Made by a program: the position numbers and the translations under genes | The notes under the pieces: generated by a model | What the model was told of the DNA's origin: nothing | The model's input: the letters and a program-made list of their open reading frames with translations, nothing else | Databases searched by the model: none | In this document: one piece after another, positions 1 to 6,539 of the stretch | How positions within the stretch are numbered: the first letter of the stretch is position 1 | Layout of the letters: each line of letters opens with the position of its first letter | NCBI GenBank assembly: GCA_050699055.1 | Contig: JBOHCT010000126.1 | Location: forward strand, 1-12,969 | Source: JBOHCT01 sp050699055 | GTDB lineage: Bacteria; Actinomycetota; Actinomycetes; Streptosporangiales; JBOHCT01 | Direction: 5' to 3' | DNA: 12,969 nucleotides

Positions 1-4
1 CTCG

Positions 5-40
5 GCGGCTGTTCCATTTCCGAGGAAGTGGAACAGCCGC
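5..40. repeat. Perfect 12-bp inverted repeat at the left edge
   Basis: The arm GCGGCTGTTCCA (5-16) is the exact reverse complement of 29-40. Inside it, 18-21 also pairs with 24-27, and 17/28 could form a G-U pair in RNA, so almost the whole 36 bp can fold into one hairpin. There is no T-run after it. It could be the terminator of a gene left of the window or a relic end or recombination site of the element that carried the resolvase downstream. The repeat itself is certain; its role is not. Confidence 0.5.
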
Positions 41-79
41 AGCAGCCGTCAACCAGCCAGCCCGGCGGCCACCCGAAAC

Positions 80-115
80 GTCCCACAACATGTCCCACAA
101 CGGGTGTTCCGGAAC
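80..115. repeat. Direct repeat and palindrome upstream of the resolvase relic
   Basis: GTCCCACAAC occurs at 80-89 and again at 92-101, exactly 12 bp apart, followed by the 10-bp palindrome GTTCCGGAAC at 106-115. They lie 37-72 bp before the resolvase relic start. Serine resolvases usually act at repeat-rich sites next to their own gene, so this may be what is left of such a site. That role is inferred from position only. Confidence 0.35.
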
Positions 116-151
116 CTCGTTTCGTCGGTGACTTCCGGTACGGTGCCCGGC

Positions 152-370
152 ATGGATCTTGGCTACGCCCGTGTCTCGACCACCAAGCATTCCCTCGACC
201 GACAGCTCGACGCCCTGACCGCCCGCCGACATCACCACCGAACGGATCTAGGTCGACAAGAAGACCGGCGCCACCGTCGACCGGCCCGGCCTTGCCGCGC
301 TGCTCGGCTACGCCCGCGACGGCGACACCATCGTCGTCCACAAGTTGGACCGGCTCGGCCAGCGCCGCGG
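152..370 (+). pseudogene. Serine recombinase/resolvase N-terminal relic (frameshift and stop)
   Basis: From ATG 152 one frame reads MDLGYARVSTTKHSLDRQLD, the N-terminus of small serine resolvases/invertases, including the Ser of the YARVST motif that forms the covalent DNA link. Near 222 an apparent one-base insertion shifts the frame. The next frame continues as ITTERI, then a TAG at 249-251 where the family normally has an aromatic residue, then VDKKTGATVDRPGLAALLGY and HKLDRLG. Similarity ends just after HKLDRLG (about 367). The rest of the catalytic domain and the DNA-binding helix-turn-helix are missing. The gene is therefore dead by frameshift, nonsense and truncation. It marks an old mobile element or plasmid integration at the left edge of the cluster. 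Confidence 0.75.
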
Positions 371-412
371 CCTAGCCTCCGCCGGGCTAACCGCCCTCCG
401 CAGCCAGCACCG

Positions 413-545
413 GGCCTGTCCTGGCACACCCTCGGCGGCCACTTCCGCGACGCCGAACCGTTCTGGACCACCGCCGGCACCGACGTGCCCGGCGGCTACC
501 AGCAACGACACCTGTACCCACACGTCACCGCCGGCTGTCCCTCCA
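413..545 (+). other. Coding-like fragment of unknown origin
   Basis: In one plus frame this stretch has almost only G or C at third codon positions and a protein-like translation (LSWHTLGGHFRDAEPFWTTA is its start). It has no start of its own, and the third-position bias fades after about 545 as it enters the end of the opposite-strand membrane-protein gene. I do not recognise the family. It may be an internal scrap of a gene stranded beside the resolvase relic, or chance in GC-rich DNA. Confidence 0.2.
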
Positions 546-548
546 GCC
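533..548 (-). terminator. Possible weak terminator hairpin
   Basis: GGCTG (533-537) and CAGCC (544-548) form a 5-bp GC stem with a 6-nt loop, about 15 nt past the stop codon of the minus-strand membrane-protein gene. No U-tract follows, which is common for actinobacterial terminators but makes the call weak. Confidence 0.2.
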
Positions 549-562
549 AGCGGGACGAGCCG

Positions 563-1462
563 CTACCGCCGGATTCCGTCCCGATGTTCCCCAACGGCCA
601 TCACGGCCGGCCGGTCGGTCCTGCGGCGCCCGTCCATCAAGGCATCGACGAACGCACGCGGCCGGTCGACGGTGAGGTAGAGGGTGGTCAGGGGTGTCTC
701 GCAGGGTGAGCCGCGCACGAGAATCGGTTCGGTGGGGTCGAGCGTAAGGACGACGTTGGCGTCGCCGTACGCGAGGGTGGCGACGCCGCGCGCTCGGTCG
801 ATCTTGAACCAGGAGCGCGCGTAGTCGGGGTAGGCGCCGACGCGGGCTCGGACGATCGCGGAGTAGGGGACTAGCACCTCGGCGAGGACGCTCTGCCTGA
901 GGCGCAGCGCGCCCCTCTCCAGCAGATGCGGACGGGTGACCAGCGACGCGTAGAACCCGAGGAGAAACACCAGGGCGTACAGGTGCAGGCCGAGCACCAC
1001 CCATGGCCATGGTGAGCCGGGCAGGATGAGGGCCACCACCGCGTCCGCCACAGCGCCTTCGATGACGACGAGACCGACCCCGATCCAGATAGTCATCCGT
1101 ACACACTCGTGGTACCTGTAGCCGCGCCTGCCCTCATGCCGGCCCGCGACCCACCGCGCCAGGCACCACCACAGACGCGGCTCGATCAGCAAGACCCGTG
1201 CCAGCCGTCTGGGTACGAGCTGCGCCAGCGCCTGCTCGGCCGCCATCCAGAGGTCGGCGCCTTCGGCCCGACCCGCTCGGAAGCGGCGCACCGCCGCGAT
1301 CGTACGGCCAGCAACGGTTACCCACAGCAGCGCCTCGACGACCATGCCCACGACGACCGCGGTGCGCAGGGGCAGCAGGCCGGACCATACGAGGCCAACC
1401 TCGACGACGACGAGCGTGGGCGTCAGCCACGGTGCCGTCTTGTGCCACGCGGCTCTGATCAC
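563..1462 (-). CDS. Membrane protein with PH-like C-terminal region
   Basis: About 299 residues. Four likely membrane segments are visible at roughly 11-33, 35-55, 123-147 and 152-175, in two pairs separated by a basic loop (56-122). After the last segment the text RPHLLERGALRLRQ...VLVPYSAI (from about 177) resembles bacterial PH-like domains that follow membrane helices; this is a resemblance, not a firm domain call. GTG 1462 was chosen because it overlaps the MerR stop as GTGA and has GGGAG 8 nt upstream. A longer form from 1504 would overlap MerR by 46 nt. Tight coupling to MerR implies co-expression and a linked function, perhaps an envelope stress or efflux response. The specific role is unknown. 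Confidence 0.75.
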   Translation of the reverse strand: MIRAAWHKTAPWLTPTLVVVEVGLVWSGLLPLRTAVVVGMVVEALLWVTVAGRTIAAVRRFRAGRAEGADLWMAAEQALAQLVPRRLARVLLIEPRLWWCLARWVAGRHEGRRGYRYHECVRMTIWIGVGLVVIEGAVADAVVALILPGSPWPWVVLGLHLYALVFLLGFYASLVTRPHLLERGALRLRQSVLAEVLVPYSAIVRARVGAYPDYARSWFKIDRARGVATLAYGDANVVLTLDPTEPILVRGSPCETPLTTLYLTVDRPRAFVDALMDGRRRTDRPAVMAVGEHRDGIRR

Positions 1463-2229
1463 GACGGCGACTCCCGCCAGCGCGCGAACATCAGCCGCAG
1501 GCACCGTGCCTGAGCTGGGTCCATGTCCGCAGCGAGGACGGCGAACACGCGGTCGACGGCCGCCGGGTCGCCGGGTTGCTGGCGCACCTCGTCGGGCAGC
1601 AGCCCCAGCACGGCATCACCGAAGCCGGCCGCCTCATCGGCCAGCTCCTCGACGGCCGGGTCCGTCGGCGGAAATCCCGCGAGGTCCTCGAACCGGCGGT
1701 AGGCGGCCAGCATCCGGTCGGTCAGCTCGCGGTCGGCGAGTACTCGTCCGTAGGTCTCGTACGCCTGCGGTGCGAGCTGACCGGTGAGCGGTCCGAGCAG
1801 CTCCAGCGCCTGCCGTTCGCGGTCCAGGCCTGGATGATCGTCGCCGGCCGCGCCCTTCAGCTCGGCCCACAACGACGCCTGCTCGGCGGACAGCGTGAGG
1901 TCCCCCTCACGGGCCAGCAGCTCCGCGATCCGCTGCCGCCGAGCGCGAACGCGTTGTTCCTGCGCGGCGAGGTCGGCGTCCAACTCGGCGAGGATCTCGC
2001 GCAACTCCCGGTCGTCGTCGCCGGCCAGCGCGTCGGCGACCTCATCCAGGCTGAGGCCGAGCTCGGTCAATCGGCTGACGCGGAGGAGGAGTACGGCGTC
2101 ACGCAACCCGTACGCCCGGTAGCCGTTCGACTCCCTCGCCGGCTCGGGCAGCAGCCCGATCCGGTGGTAGTGACGGATCGCGCGCGTCGTTACGCCCGCC
2201 AGCTCCGCGAGCTCTCCGATCCGCAACAC
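1459..2229 (-). CDS. MerR-family transcriptional regulator
   Basis: 256 residues. The N-terminal winged HTH is classic: LRIGELAELAGVTTRAIRHY (2-21), then the wing with GLLPEPARESNGYRAY (25-40) and a helix ending ELGLSLDEV (56-64). A charged coiled-coil-like dimerisation helix follows (about 70-108). The C-terminal region (about 110-256) is helical and acidic, has no recognisable metal-binding cysteine pair, and probably senses an organic ligand or partner. GTG 2229 is preferred over an upstream in-frame start because AGGAGG lies 7 nt before it and translation then begins right at the HTH. MerR proteins bend over-long promoter spacers; exactly such a promoter lies upstream, so autoregulation is likely. 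It overlaps the membrane-protein gene by 4 nt and may control that pair. Confidence 0.92.
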   Translation of the reverse strand: MLRIGELAELAGVTTRAIRHYHRIGLLPEPARESNGYRAYGLRDAVLLLRVSRLTELGLSLDEVADALAGDDDRELREILAELDADLAAQEQRVRARRQRIAELLAREGDLTLSAEQASLWAELKGAAGDDHPGLDRERQALELLGPLTGQLAPQAYETYGRVLADRELTDRMLAAYRRFEDLAGFPPTDPAVEELADEAAGFGDAVLGLLPDEVRQQPGDPAAVDRVFAVLAADMDPAQARCLRLMFARWRESPS

Positions 2230-2256
2230 GGTGCCCCTCCTCGCCTCAGCACTCCC

Positions 2257-2287
2257 AGGAAACACCTTGACGCTGCGACAAGGTCAA
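2257..2287 (-). promoter_or_regulatory. MerR-type promoter with dyad operator in a 19-bp spacer
   Basis: Read leftward, TTGACC (2282-2287) is a good -35 and TTTCCT (2257-2262) a plausible -10, separated by 19 bp. That over-long spacer is the hallmark of MerR-controlled promoters. It is almost filled by the dyad CCTTG-a-CGC-t-GCG-a-CAAGG (2265-2283), in which 8 of 9 base pairs match. It lies 28-58 bp ahead of the MerR GTG, and its -35 ends 1 bp short of the amidase stop codon. Spacing and symmetry are seen; binding by the adjacent MerR is inferred. Confidence 0.65.
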
Positions 2288-2288
2288 G

Positions 2289-3842
2289 TCAGCGGTGACG
2301 GGCCCACGGGGGGCGGGCGTAGTCGACGGCCAGGTCCCGCGCTCCCGCCGGTGCCCCCGTCCGCCGGGCGGTCGGGCGGAACCGCGGTGCCTTACGAGCG
2401 TGCGTGGCCTGCTCGAAGGCGTACGCGAGGCGGATCAGCTCCGGCTCGCCCCAGCGGGGGCCGATGAACGAGATGCCGACCGGCAGGCCGAACGCGAACC
2501 CGGCCGGGACGGTGATGTTCGGGTACCCCGCGACCGCGGGCGGTGTCGAGGAACCGACGACGAAGTGGTCGCCGTTCACGAGGTCGGTGAGCCAGGCCGG
2601 GCTGCCGGTGGGCGAGACGATCGCGTCCAGGGCGTGCTTCCCGAGCGTCTGGTCGATCGCCTTCCTCGCGAGACTCGTCGCGGTCCTCCTGGCCTTCACG
2701 TACTCGGGGTCGGACAGGCCGCCGCTCGTCGCCTGCGCCTGCTCGAAGATCTCCTGCCCGAAGTGCGGCATCTCCCGACGCGCGTGCTCGCGGTTGAACG
2801 CGATCAGCTCCTCGAGGCTTCGCGGGGGGCGTCCCGGCAGGTCGGCCAGGTAAACGTCGAGATCGTGCTTGAACTCGTGCAGCAGGGCGGCGTACTCGTT
2901 CGCGCCGATCTCGACGGGGTTCGGGATCTCGACGGGGACGAGGGTCGCGCCCACCCGCTCCAGCTCCGCGACCGCGCGGTCGACGATACCGTCGGCCTCT
3001 TCGCTGGCCCCTTTCTGTCGCCAGACACCCAGCCGCGCGCCGCACAGCGCGCTTTCATCCAGAAACCGCGCGTAGTCGTCGTGGCCACGGCTCTGCTCCG
3101 TCACCGCATCGACCGGGTCGATGCCCTGCAGGACGTCGAGGAGGATGGCGGTGTCCGTGACATTTCGGGCCATCGGGCCCGCGGTGTCCTGCTCGTGGGA
3201 GATCGGCACGATGCCGGTGCGGCTGAGCAGGCCCACCGTCGGCTTGAGGCCGACGATGCCGTTGGTGCTGGCGGGGCACACGATCGAGCCGTCCGTCTCG
3301 GTACCGATCCCCACGGTCGCGAGACCGGCCGCCACCCCGACGGCAGGACCCGAGCTGGAACCGCACGGGTTCCGGTCGAGGGCGTACGGGTTGTTCGTCT
3401 GCCCACCGACCGCGCTCCAGCCGCTGGACGACTGCGTGGAGCGGAAGTTCGCCCACTCCGACAGGTTCGCCTTGCCGATGATGACCGCGCCGGCCCGCCG
3501 CAGCCGGTCCACGAGAAACGCGTCGGGAGACCGGGCTCGCGTGAGCGCCAGCGAGCCCGCGGTGGTGGGCTCATCGGCCGTGCCGATGTTGTCCTTGAGC
3601 AGGACGGGGATGCCTTCGAGCGGGCCGCGTGCGCCACCGGAGCCTCGGACGCGGTCGCTGCGCTCGGCCTCCGCGAGCGGGGCCGGGTTGACCTGGATGA
3701 AGGCATGCAGCTTCGGGTCGAGGCGGCGCGCGCGGCGCAGGTGGAAGCGCGTCAGCTCCTGCGACGAAAGCCGCCTCGAGTCCATCGCCCGCTGCAGCTC
3801 CGGGATCGTCGCCCGCTCGAGGTCGATGCCGGCCGGCCCCAC
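2289..3842 (-). CDS. Amidase-signature family hydrolase, peptide-amidase-like
   Basis: 517 residues. It hydrolyses a carboxamide to acid and ammonia. The Ser-cisSer-Lys triad is intact: Lys83 in LLKDN, Ser162 in CGSSSG, nucleophile Ser186 in GTETDGSIVCPAS. From memory, the segments SLALTRARSPDAFLVDRLR, NLSEWANFRST, GGQTNNPY and GLKPTVGLLSRTGIVPIS closely match Stenotrophomonas peptide amidase (Pam), and the spacing between the three residues (79 and 24) equals that in Pam. There is no signal peptide, unlike Pam, so it should act in the cytoplasm. GTG 3842 starts 2 nt after the dioxygenase stop with no strong SD, which suggests translational coupling. Substrate could be a peptide C-terminal amide or a small aryl/alkyl amide feeding the dioxygenase. 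Confidence 0.9.
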   Translation of the reverse strand: MGPAGIDLERATIPELQRAMDSRRLSSQELTRFHLRRARRLDPKLHAFIQVNPAPLAEAERSDRVRGSGGARGPLEGIPVLLKDNIGTADEPTTAGSLALTRARSPDAFLVDRLRRAGAVIIGKANLSEWANFRSTQSSSGWSAVGGQTNNPYALDRNPCGSSSGPAVGVAAGLATVGIGTETDGSIVCPASTNGIVGLKPTVGLLSRTGIVPISHEQDTAGPMARNVTDTAILLDVLQGIDPVDAVTEQSRGHDDYARFLDESALCGARLGVWRQKGASEEADGIVDRAVAELERVGATLVPVEIPNPVEIGANEYAALLHEFKHDLDVYLADLPGRPPRSLEELIAFNREHARREMPHFGQEIFEQAQATSGGLSDPEYVKARRTATSLARKAIDQTLGKHALDAIVSPTGSPAWLTDLVNGDHFVVGSSTPPAVAGYPNITVPAGFAFGLPVGISFIGPRWGEPELIRLAYAFEQATHARKAPRFRPTARRTGAPAGARDLAVDYARPPWARHR

Positions 3843-3844
3843 GG

Positions 3845-5017
3845 CTATCTGGACCCGCGCGCCCAGCTCCAGGCGTACTCCGGGTCCTCGGACTGGCGGG
3901 CGGCCGGGCCGAGGTGCAACGGCCGGAACGTGTCCATCATGACCGCCATCTCGTCGGTGCGCGGCTGTCCAAGCGAGCCTTCAACGGCCCGCGGCTGCGG
4001 GCCGTGGGTAAAGCCCGACGGGTGCAGGCTGATCGACCCGACCGCGATGCCGGTGCCCTTGCGTGCCGAGTAGTCGCCGCCGACATAGAACATCATCTCG
4101 TCGGAGTCGACGTTCGCGTGGTTGTACGGGATCGGCACGGCGCTCTGGTCGAAGTCGAGCGGGCGCGGGCAGAACGAGCAGATGACGAAGTTCGGGCCCT
4201 CAAAGGTCTGGTGGACGGGCGGCGGGGCGTGGAAACGCTTCACGATCGGCTCGAAGTCGTCGATCGAGAACGCGTACGGGTAGAGGAACCCGTCCCAGCC
4301 GACGACGTCGAACGGATGGTGGAGATAGGTCATCCGCGTCAGTCCCGCGCGGTGACGGACCAGCACCTGCGTCTCGCCCTCGTCGACGATCAGCGGCTCC
4401 TCGGGACCGCGCAGGTCGCGCTCGGAGTACGGCGCGTGCTCGAGGAACTGACCGTACTGTGACAGGTAACGCTTGGGCGGCCGTACGTGCCCCCGGGCCT
4501 CGAACGTCATCGCCCGTACCGGGTCCCCGCCGGCCGGCACCCACCTGTGCGTCGTCGAGGCGGGGATCACGATGTAGTCGCCCTGGGAGACGTCGAGCGC
4601 GCCGTAGACCGACTCGAAGCGCGCCCGGCCGGCCTCGATGTAGACGACCTCGTCGCCCGTCGCGTTGCGGTAGAGCTCGCTCGGCCGGTCCGCGGCGACG
4701 TATGACGTGCGAACGTCCTCGTTGGCGACGAGCAGCTGGCGTCCGATCACGAGGTCGCCGCCCTCGGGCAGCGTGTGGGTCTGGAAGTGGCGGGGGAGGA
4801 GCGGGTGATTCGGCTGCGTGTCCTGGCCGGCGACCAGGGCATCCGCCCCTTCGGACTTCACGATCGCGGTCGGCGGGTGTACGTGGTACAGCAGCGAGGA
4901 GTCGGAGACGAACCCCTCCTCGCCCATCAGCTCCTCCGCGTACAGCCCGCCGTCGGGCCTGCGGAACTGCGAGTGGCGCTTGCGGGGGAGCTTGCCCACG
5001 TGACGGTAGTACGGCAT
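3845..5017 (-). CDS. hmgA: Homogentisate 1,2-dioxygenase family protein
   Basis: 390 residues, somewhat shorter than classical HmgA (about 430-445). Two-cupin Fe(II) dioxygenase that would open the ring of homogentisate to maleylacetoacetate. Visible signatures are FDVVGWDGFLYPYAF (236-250), His263 at the likely general-base position, and the iron-ligand region NHANVDSDE (299-307) plus FTHGP (336-340). This gives His300, Glu307 and His338 as probable ligands, equivalent to His335/Glu341/His371 of the human enzyme. The classical motif has WHG where this protein has WDG, so the substrate may be a related hydroquinone. ATG 5017 has GGAG about 6 nt upstream. It sits between an IclR regulator and an amidase. 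No fumarylacetoacetase or maleylacetoacetate isomerase is in the window. Family call is firm, substrate less so. Confidence 0.82.
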   Translation of the reverse strand: MPYYRHVGKLPRKRHSQFRRPDGGLYAEELMGEEGFVSDSSLLYHVHPPTAIVKSEGADALVAGQDTQPNHPLLPRHFQTHTLPEGGDLVIGRQLLVANEDVRTSYVAADRPSELYRNATGDEVVYIEAGRARFESVYGALDVSQGDYIVIPASTTHRWVPAGGDPVRAMTFEARGHVRPPKRYLSQYGQFLEHAPYSERDLRGPEEPLIVDEGETQVLVRHRAGLTRMTYLHHPFDVVGWDGFLYPYAFSIDDFEPIVKRFHAPPPVHQTFEGPNFVICSFCPRPLDFDQSAVPIPYNHANVDSDEMMFYVGGDYSARKGTGIAVGSISLHPSGFTHGPQPRAVEGSLGQPRTDEMAVMMDTFRPLHLGPAARQSEDPEYAWSWARGSR

Positions 5018-5051
5018 CGTCGGCTCCGATCGTCTAGTGAACGGTTGGTTG

Positions 5052-5780
5052 TCAGGCGGTGAGGCGCACGCGGTGTCGCGTGAGCTCCTTGTCTATCGAT
5101 TCGGCCGCGTCGAGCACGGCACGAGCGAGGGTCGTCTCGGTGGGCTGCCGCGAGACCGGGTACACGACGCCGACGCTGCCGAGGACCGTGCCCGCGGTGG
5201 CGCGGACCGGCGCGGCCACGCCCGCGACGCCGGGCTGCAGCTCGTCGCGGCTCGTCGCGTACCCGCGAGCGCGCGCCTTCTCGACGAGGTCACGCACCGG
5301 GTTACCTGGGGCGCCGGTCACCACCCTTTCCACGGTCGGATCGGGGAGAAAGGCGAGGATGGCTCGGCCGTGTGCGCCCTGCCACAGCGGATGACGCAGC
5401 CCTGGGCGGTAGTCGACGTGCACGATGTGCCCGCTCGCACGGACCTCCTCGAGGGCGACGGCGTCACCGCCGTCCGCGACAGCGAACGCCGCCGTCTCGC
5501 CGAGCCGTTCGACGAGCGCCTCGAGCGCGGGGATGACGACCTCGCGCAGCTCCGGCCGTACGCGGTGGGCGAGATCGACGAGTGCGAGCCCGAGGTCGTA
5601 CGGTCCCGAACCGTCGCGCCGGACGAAGCCGCGGGCGAGCAGCGTACCGAGCAGGCGATGGGCGACGGTGCGATTGAGGCCCGTACGCCGGGCGAGCGCC
5701 GCCGCACTGCCCGGCCCGCCGTCGCCCAGTTCGAGAAGCAGGGCCAGCGCGGCGTCGACGGTCTTCGCGGAGTCCGGCAT
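5052..5780 (-). CDS. IclR-family transcriptional regulator
   Basis: 242 residues. The N-terminal winged HTH spans about 5-65 (AALARRTGLNRTVAHRLLGT is the recognition region) and ends in YDLGLALVDLAHRV. The C-terminal GAF-like effector domain spans about 75-240 and carries the IclR family signature around GYATSRDELQPGVAGVAAPV (173-192) and the HGRAILAF segment. ATG 5780 is the only reasonable start after the HTH boundary is considered; upstream in-frame sequence to 6023 is not protein-like. No Shine-Dalgarno sequence precedes it. In Pseudomonas putida the homogentisate genes are controlled by an IclR-type repressor (HmgR), so control of the dioxygenase 34 nt downstream by an aromatic effector is a reasonable inference. 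Confidence 0.92.
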   Translation of the reverse strand: MPDSAKTVDAALALLLELGDGGPGSAAALARRTGLNRTVAHRLLGTLLARGFVRRDGSGPYDLGLALVDLAHRVRPELREVVIPALEALVERLGETAAFAVADGGDAVALEEVRASGHIVHVDYRPGLRHPLWQGAHGRAILAFLPDPTVERVVTGAPGNPVRDLVEKARARGYATSRDELQPGVAGVAAPVRATAGTVLGSVGVVYPVSRQPTETTLARAVLDAAESIDKELTRHRVRLTA

Positions 5781-5825
5781 GTTCGTTATCTGAACGCGTT
5801 GTTCGCTTCTTATCCTTATGTGAAC
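5781..5825. promoter_or_regulatory. Candidate IclR operator cluster (GTTC/GAAC half-sites)
   Basis: Directly against the IclR start codon lie four half-sites: GTTC (5781-5784), GAAC (5792-5795), GTTC (5801-5804) and GAAC (5822-5825). The first pair is an inverted repeat with a 7-nt spacer, similar in form to known IclR sites. Binding here would cover the IclR translation start and so block its own operon. The region is the control space between the IclR operon and the divergent acetyltransferase (5781-5933). The motifs are visible; the regulator assignment is inferred. Confidence 0.4.
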
Positions 5826-5921
5826 ACTGGCAGCCTGTCCGGTCAACCCTCGGGACTCGTGCTTCCGCGCGCGGGTGCGTGGGTAAGGGCTGAATCGATG
5901 GCCGGAACCCGGCGCGTCTCT

Positions 5922-5927
5922 TATGCT
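5922..5927 (+). promoter_or_regulatory. Possible -10 of a leaderless acetyltransferase promoter
   Basis: TATGCT fits the TAnnnT -10 pattern and ends 6 nt before ATG 5934, the spacing expected if transcription starts at the A of the start codon. The ATG has no SD sequence, which fits. No clear -35 is seen. Confidence 0.35.
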
Positions 5928-5933
5928 CGGCCG

Positions 5934-6506
5934 ATGCTGCACCCCGACTATCCGATCGAGACGGCCCGCCTCACTCTCCGCCCGTTCTCCCCGGACGACC
6001 TCGACGACTTGTACGCCTACCATTCACGTCCGGACGTCACCCGGTACCTCTACTGGGGCCCACGGGACCGCGCCCAGGTCGCTGAGGTCCTCGACCGGAA
6101 GACCCGCCAGTGCGTGCTGGAAGAGGAGGGACACGCCCTCTCGCTCGTCGCCGTCTGGCGCGAGGTCGGCCGCGTCGTCGGCGAGGTCGAGCTGCACTGG
6201 CTCAGCGGGGAGCACCGGCAGGGCGAGATCGGGTTCGTCTTCAACCCCGATTACCACGGCCGCGGCCTCGCCACCGAAGCGGCGGGCATCATGCTCCGGC
6301 TGGGCTTCGAGGACCTCGGCCTGCATCGGATCATCGGCCGCTGCGACGCCGAGAACCACCCGTCGGCGCGCCTGCTGGAGCGGCTCGGCATGCGCAGGGA
6401 GGCGCACTTCGTGCACAACGAGATCTTCAGGGGGGAGTGGAGCGAGGAGTTCGCGTACGCGATGCTCGAGGACGAGTGGAAAGCCCGCCGCGCTGCCGCG
6501 AGCTGA
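5934..6506 (+). CDS. GNAT acetyltransferase, RimJ/RimL type
   Basis: 190 residues, one GNAT domain of the Acetyltransf_3 kind. It begins with the typical IETARLTLRPFSPDDLDDLY (8-27). It holds the acetyl-CoA pyrophosphate-binding loop in YHGRGLATEA (107-116, R/QxxGxG/A form) after strand EIGFVFNP, and ends motif B with ENHPSARLLERLGM (140-153). Such enzymes acetylate protein N-termini, amino groups of small molecules or antibiotics; nothing here fixes the substrate. ATG 5934 fits the family N-terminus. ATG 5898, in frame with AAGGG upstream, is the alternative start. It is divergent from the IclR gene and 33 nt ahead of a thioesterase on the same strand, so these two may be co-transcribed. Confidence 0.9.
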   Translation: MLHPDYPIETARLTLRPFSPDDLDDLYAYHSRPDVTRYLYWGPRDRAQVAEVLDRKTRQCVLEEEGHALSLVAVWREVGRVVGEVELHWLSGEHRQGEIGFVFNPDYHGRGLATEAAGIMLRLGFEDLGLHRIIGRCDAENHPSARLLERLGMRREAHFVHNEIFRGEWSEEFAYAMLEDEWKARRAAAS

Positions 6507-6539
6507 TCGCGCGTCCCGGCGGGCGATGGAAAGGATGTC

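Noticed and set aside
1463..1504. Longer start for the membrane protein at 1504.
   Set aside because: It would overlap MerR by 46 nt, whereas GTG 1462 has a good SD and a GTGA junction.
2230..2265. Longer MerR start at 2265.
   Set aside because: It would start translation within the predicted promoter and -10, while GTG 2229 has AGGAGG at good distance and begins at the HTH.
2295..4073. A 592-codon open frame on the plus strand.
   Set aside because: It is the antisense shadow of the amidase and dioxygenase genes, with no family motif.
5241..5260. Tandem repeat of CTCGTCGCG (two units).
   Set aside because: It lies inside the IclR gene, is only two units, and is explained by codon usage.
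5037..5933. Extension of the acetyltransferase frame upstream to 5037.
   Set aside because: The extra 299 residues lie antisense to the IclR gene and show no domain; the GNAT domain begins right after 5934.
5781..6023. Longer IclR start at 6023.
   Set aside because: The added residues overlap the divergent acetyltransferase gene and are not protein-like; the HTH begins just after ATG 5780.
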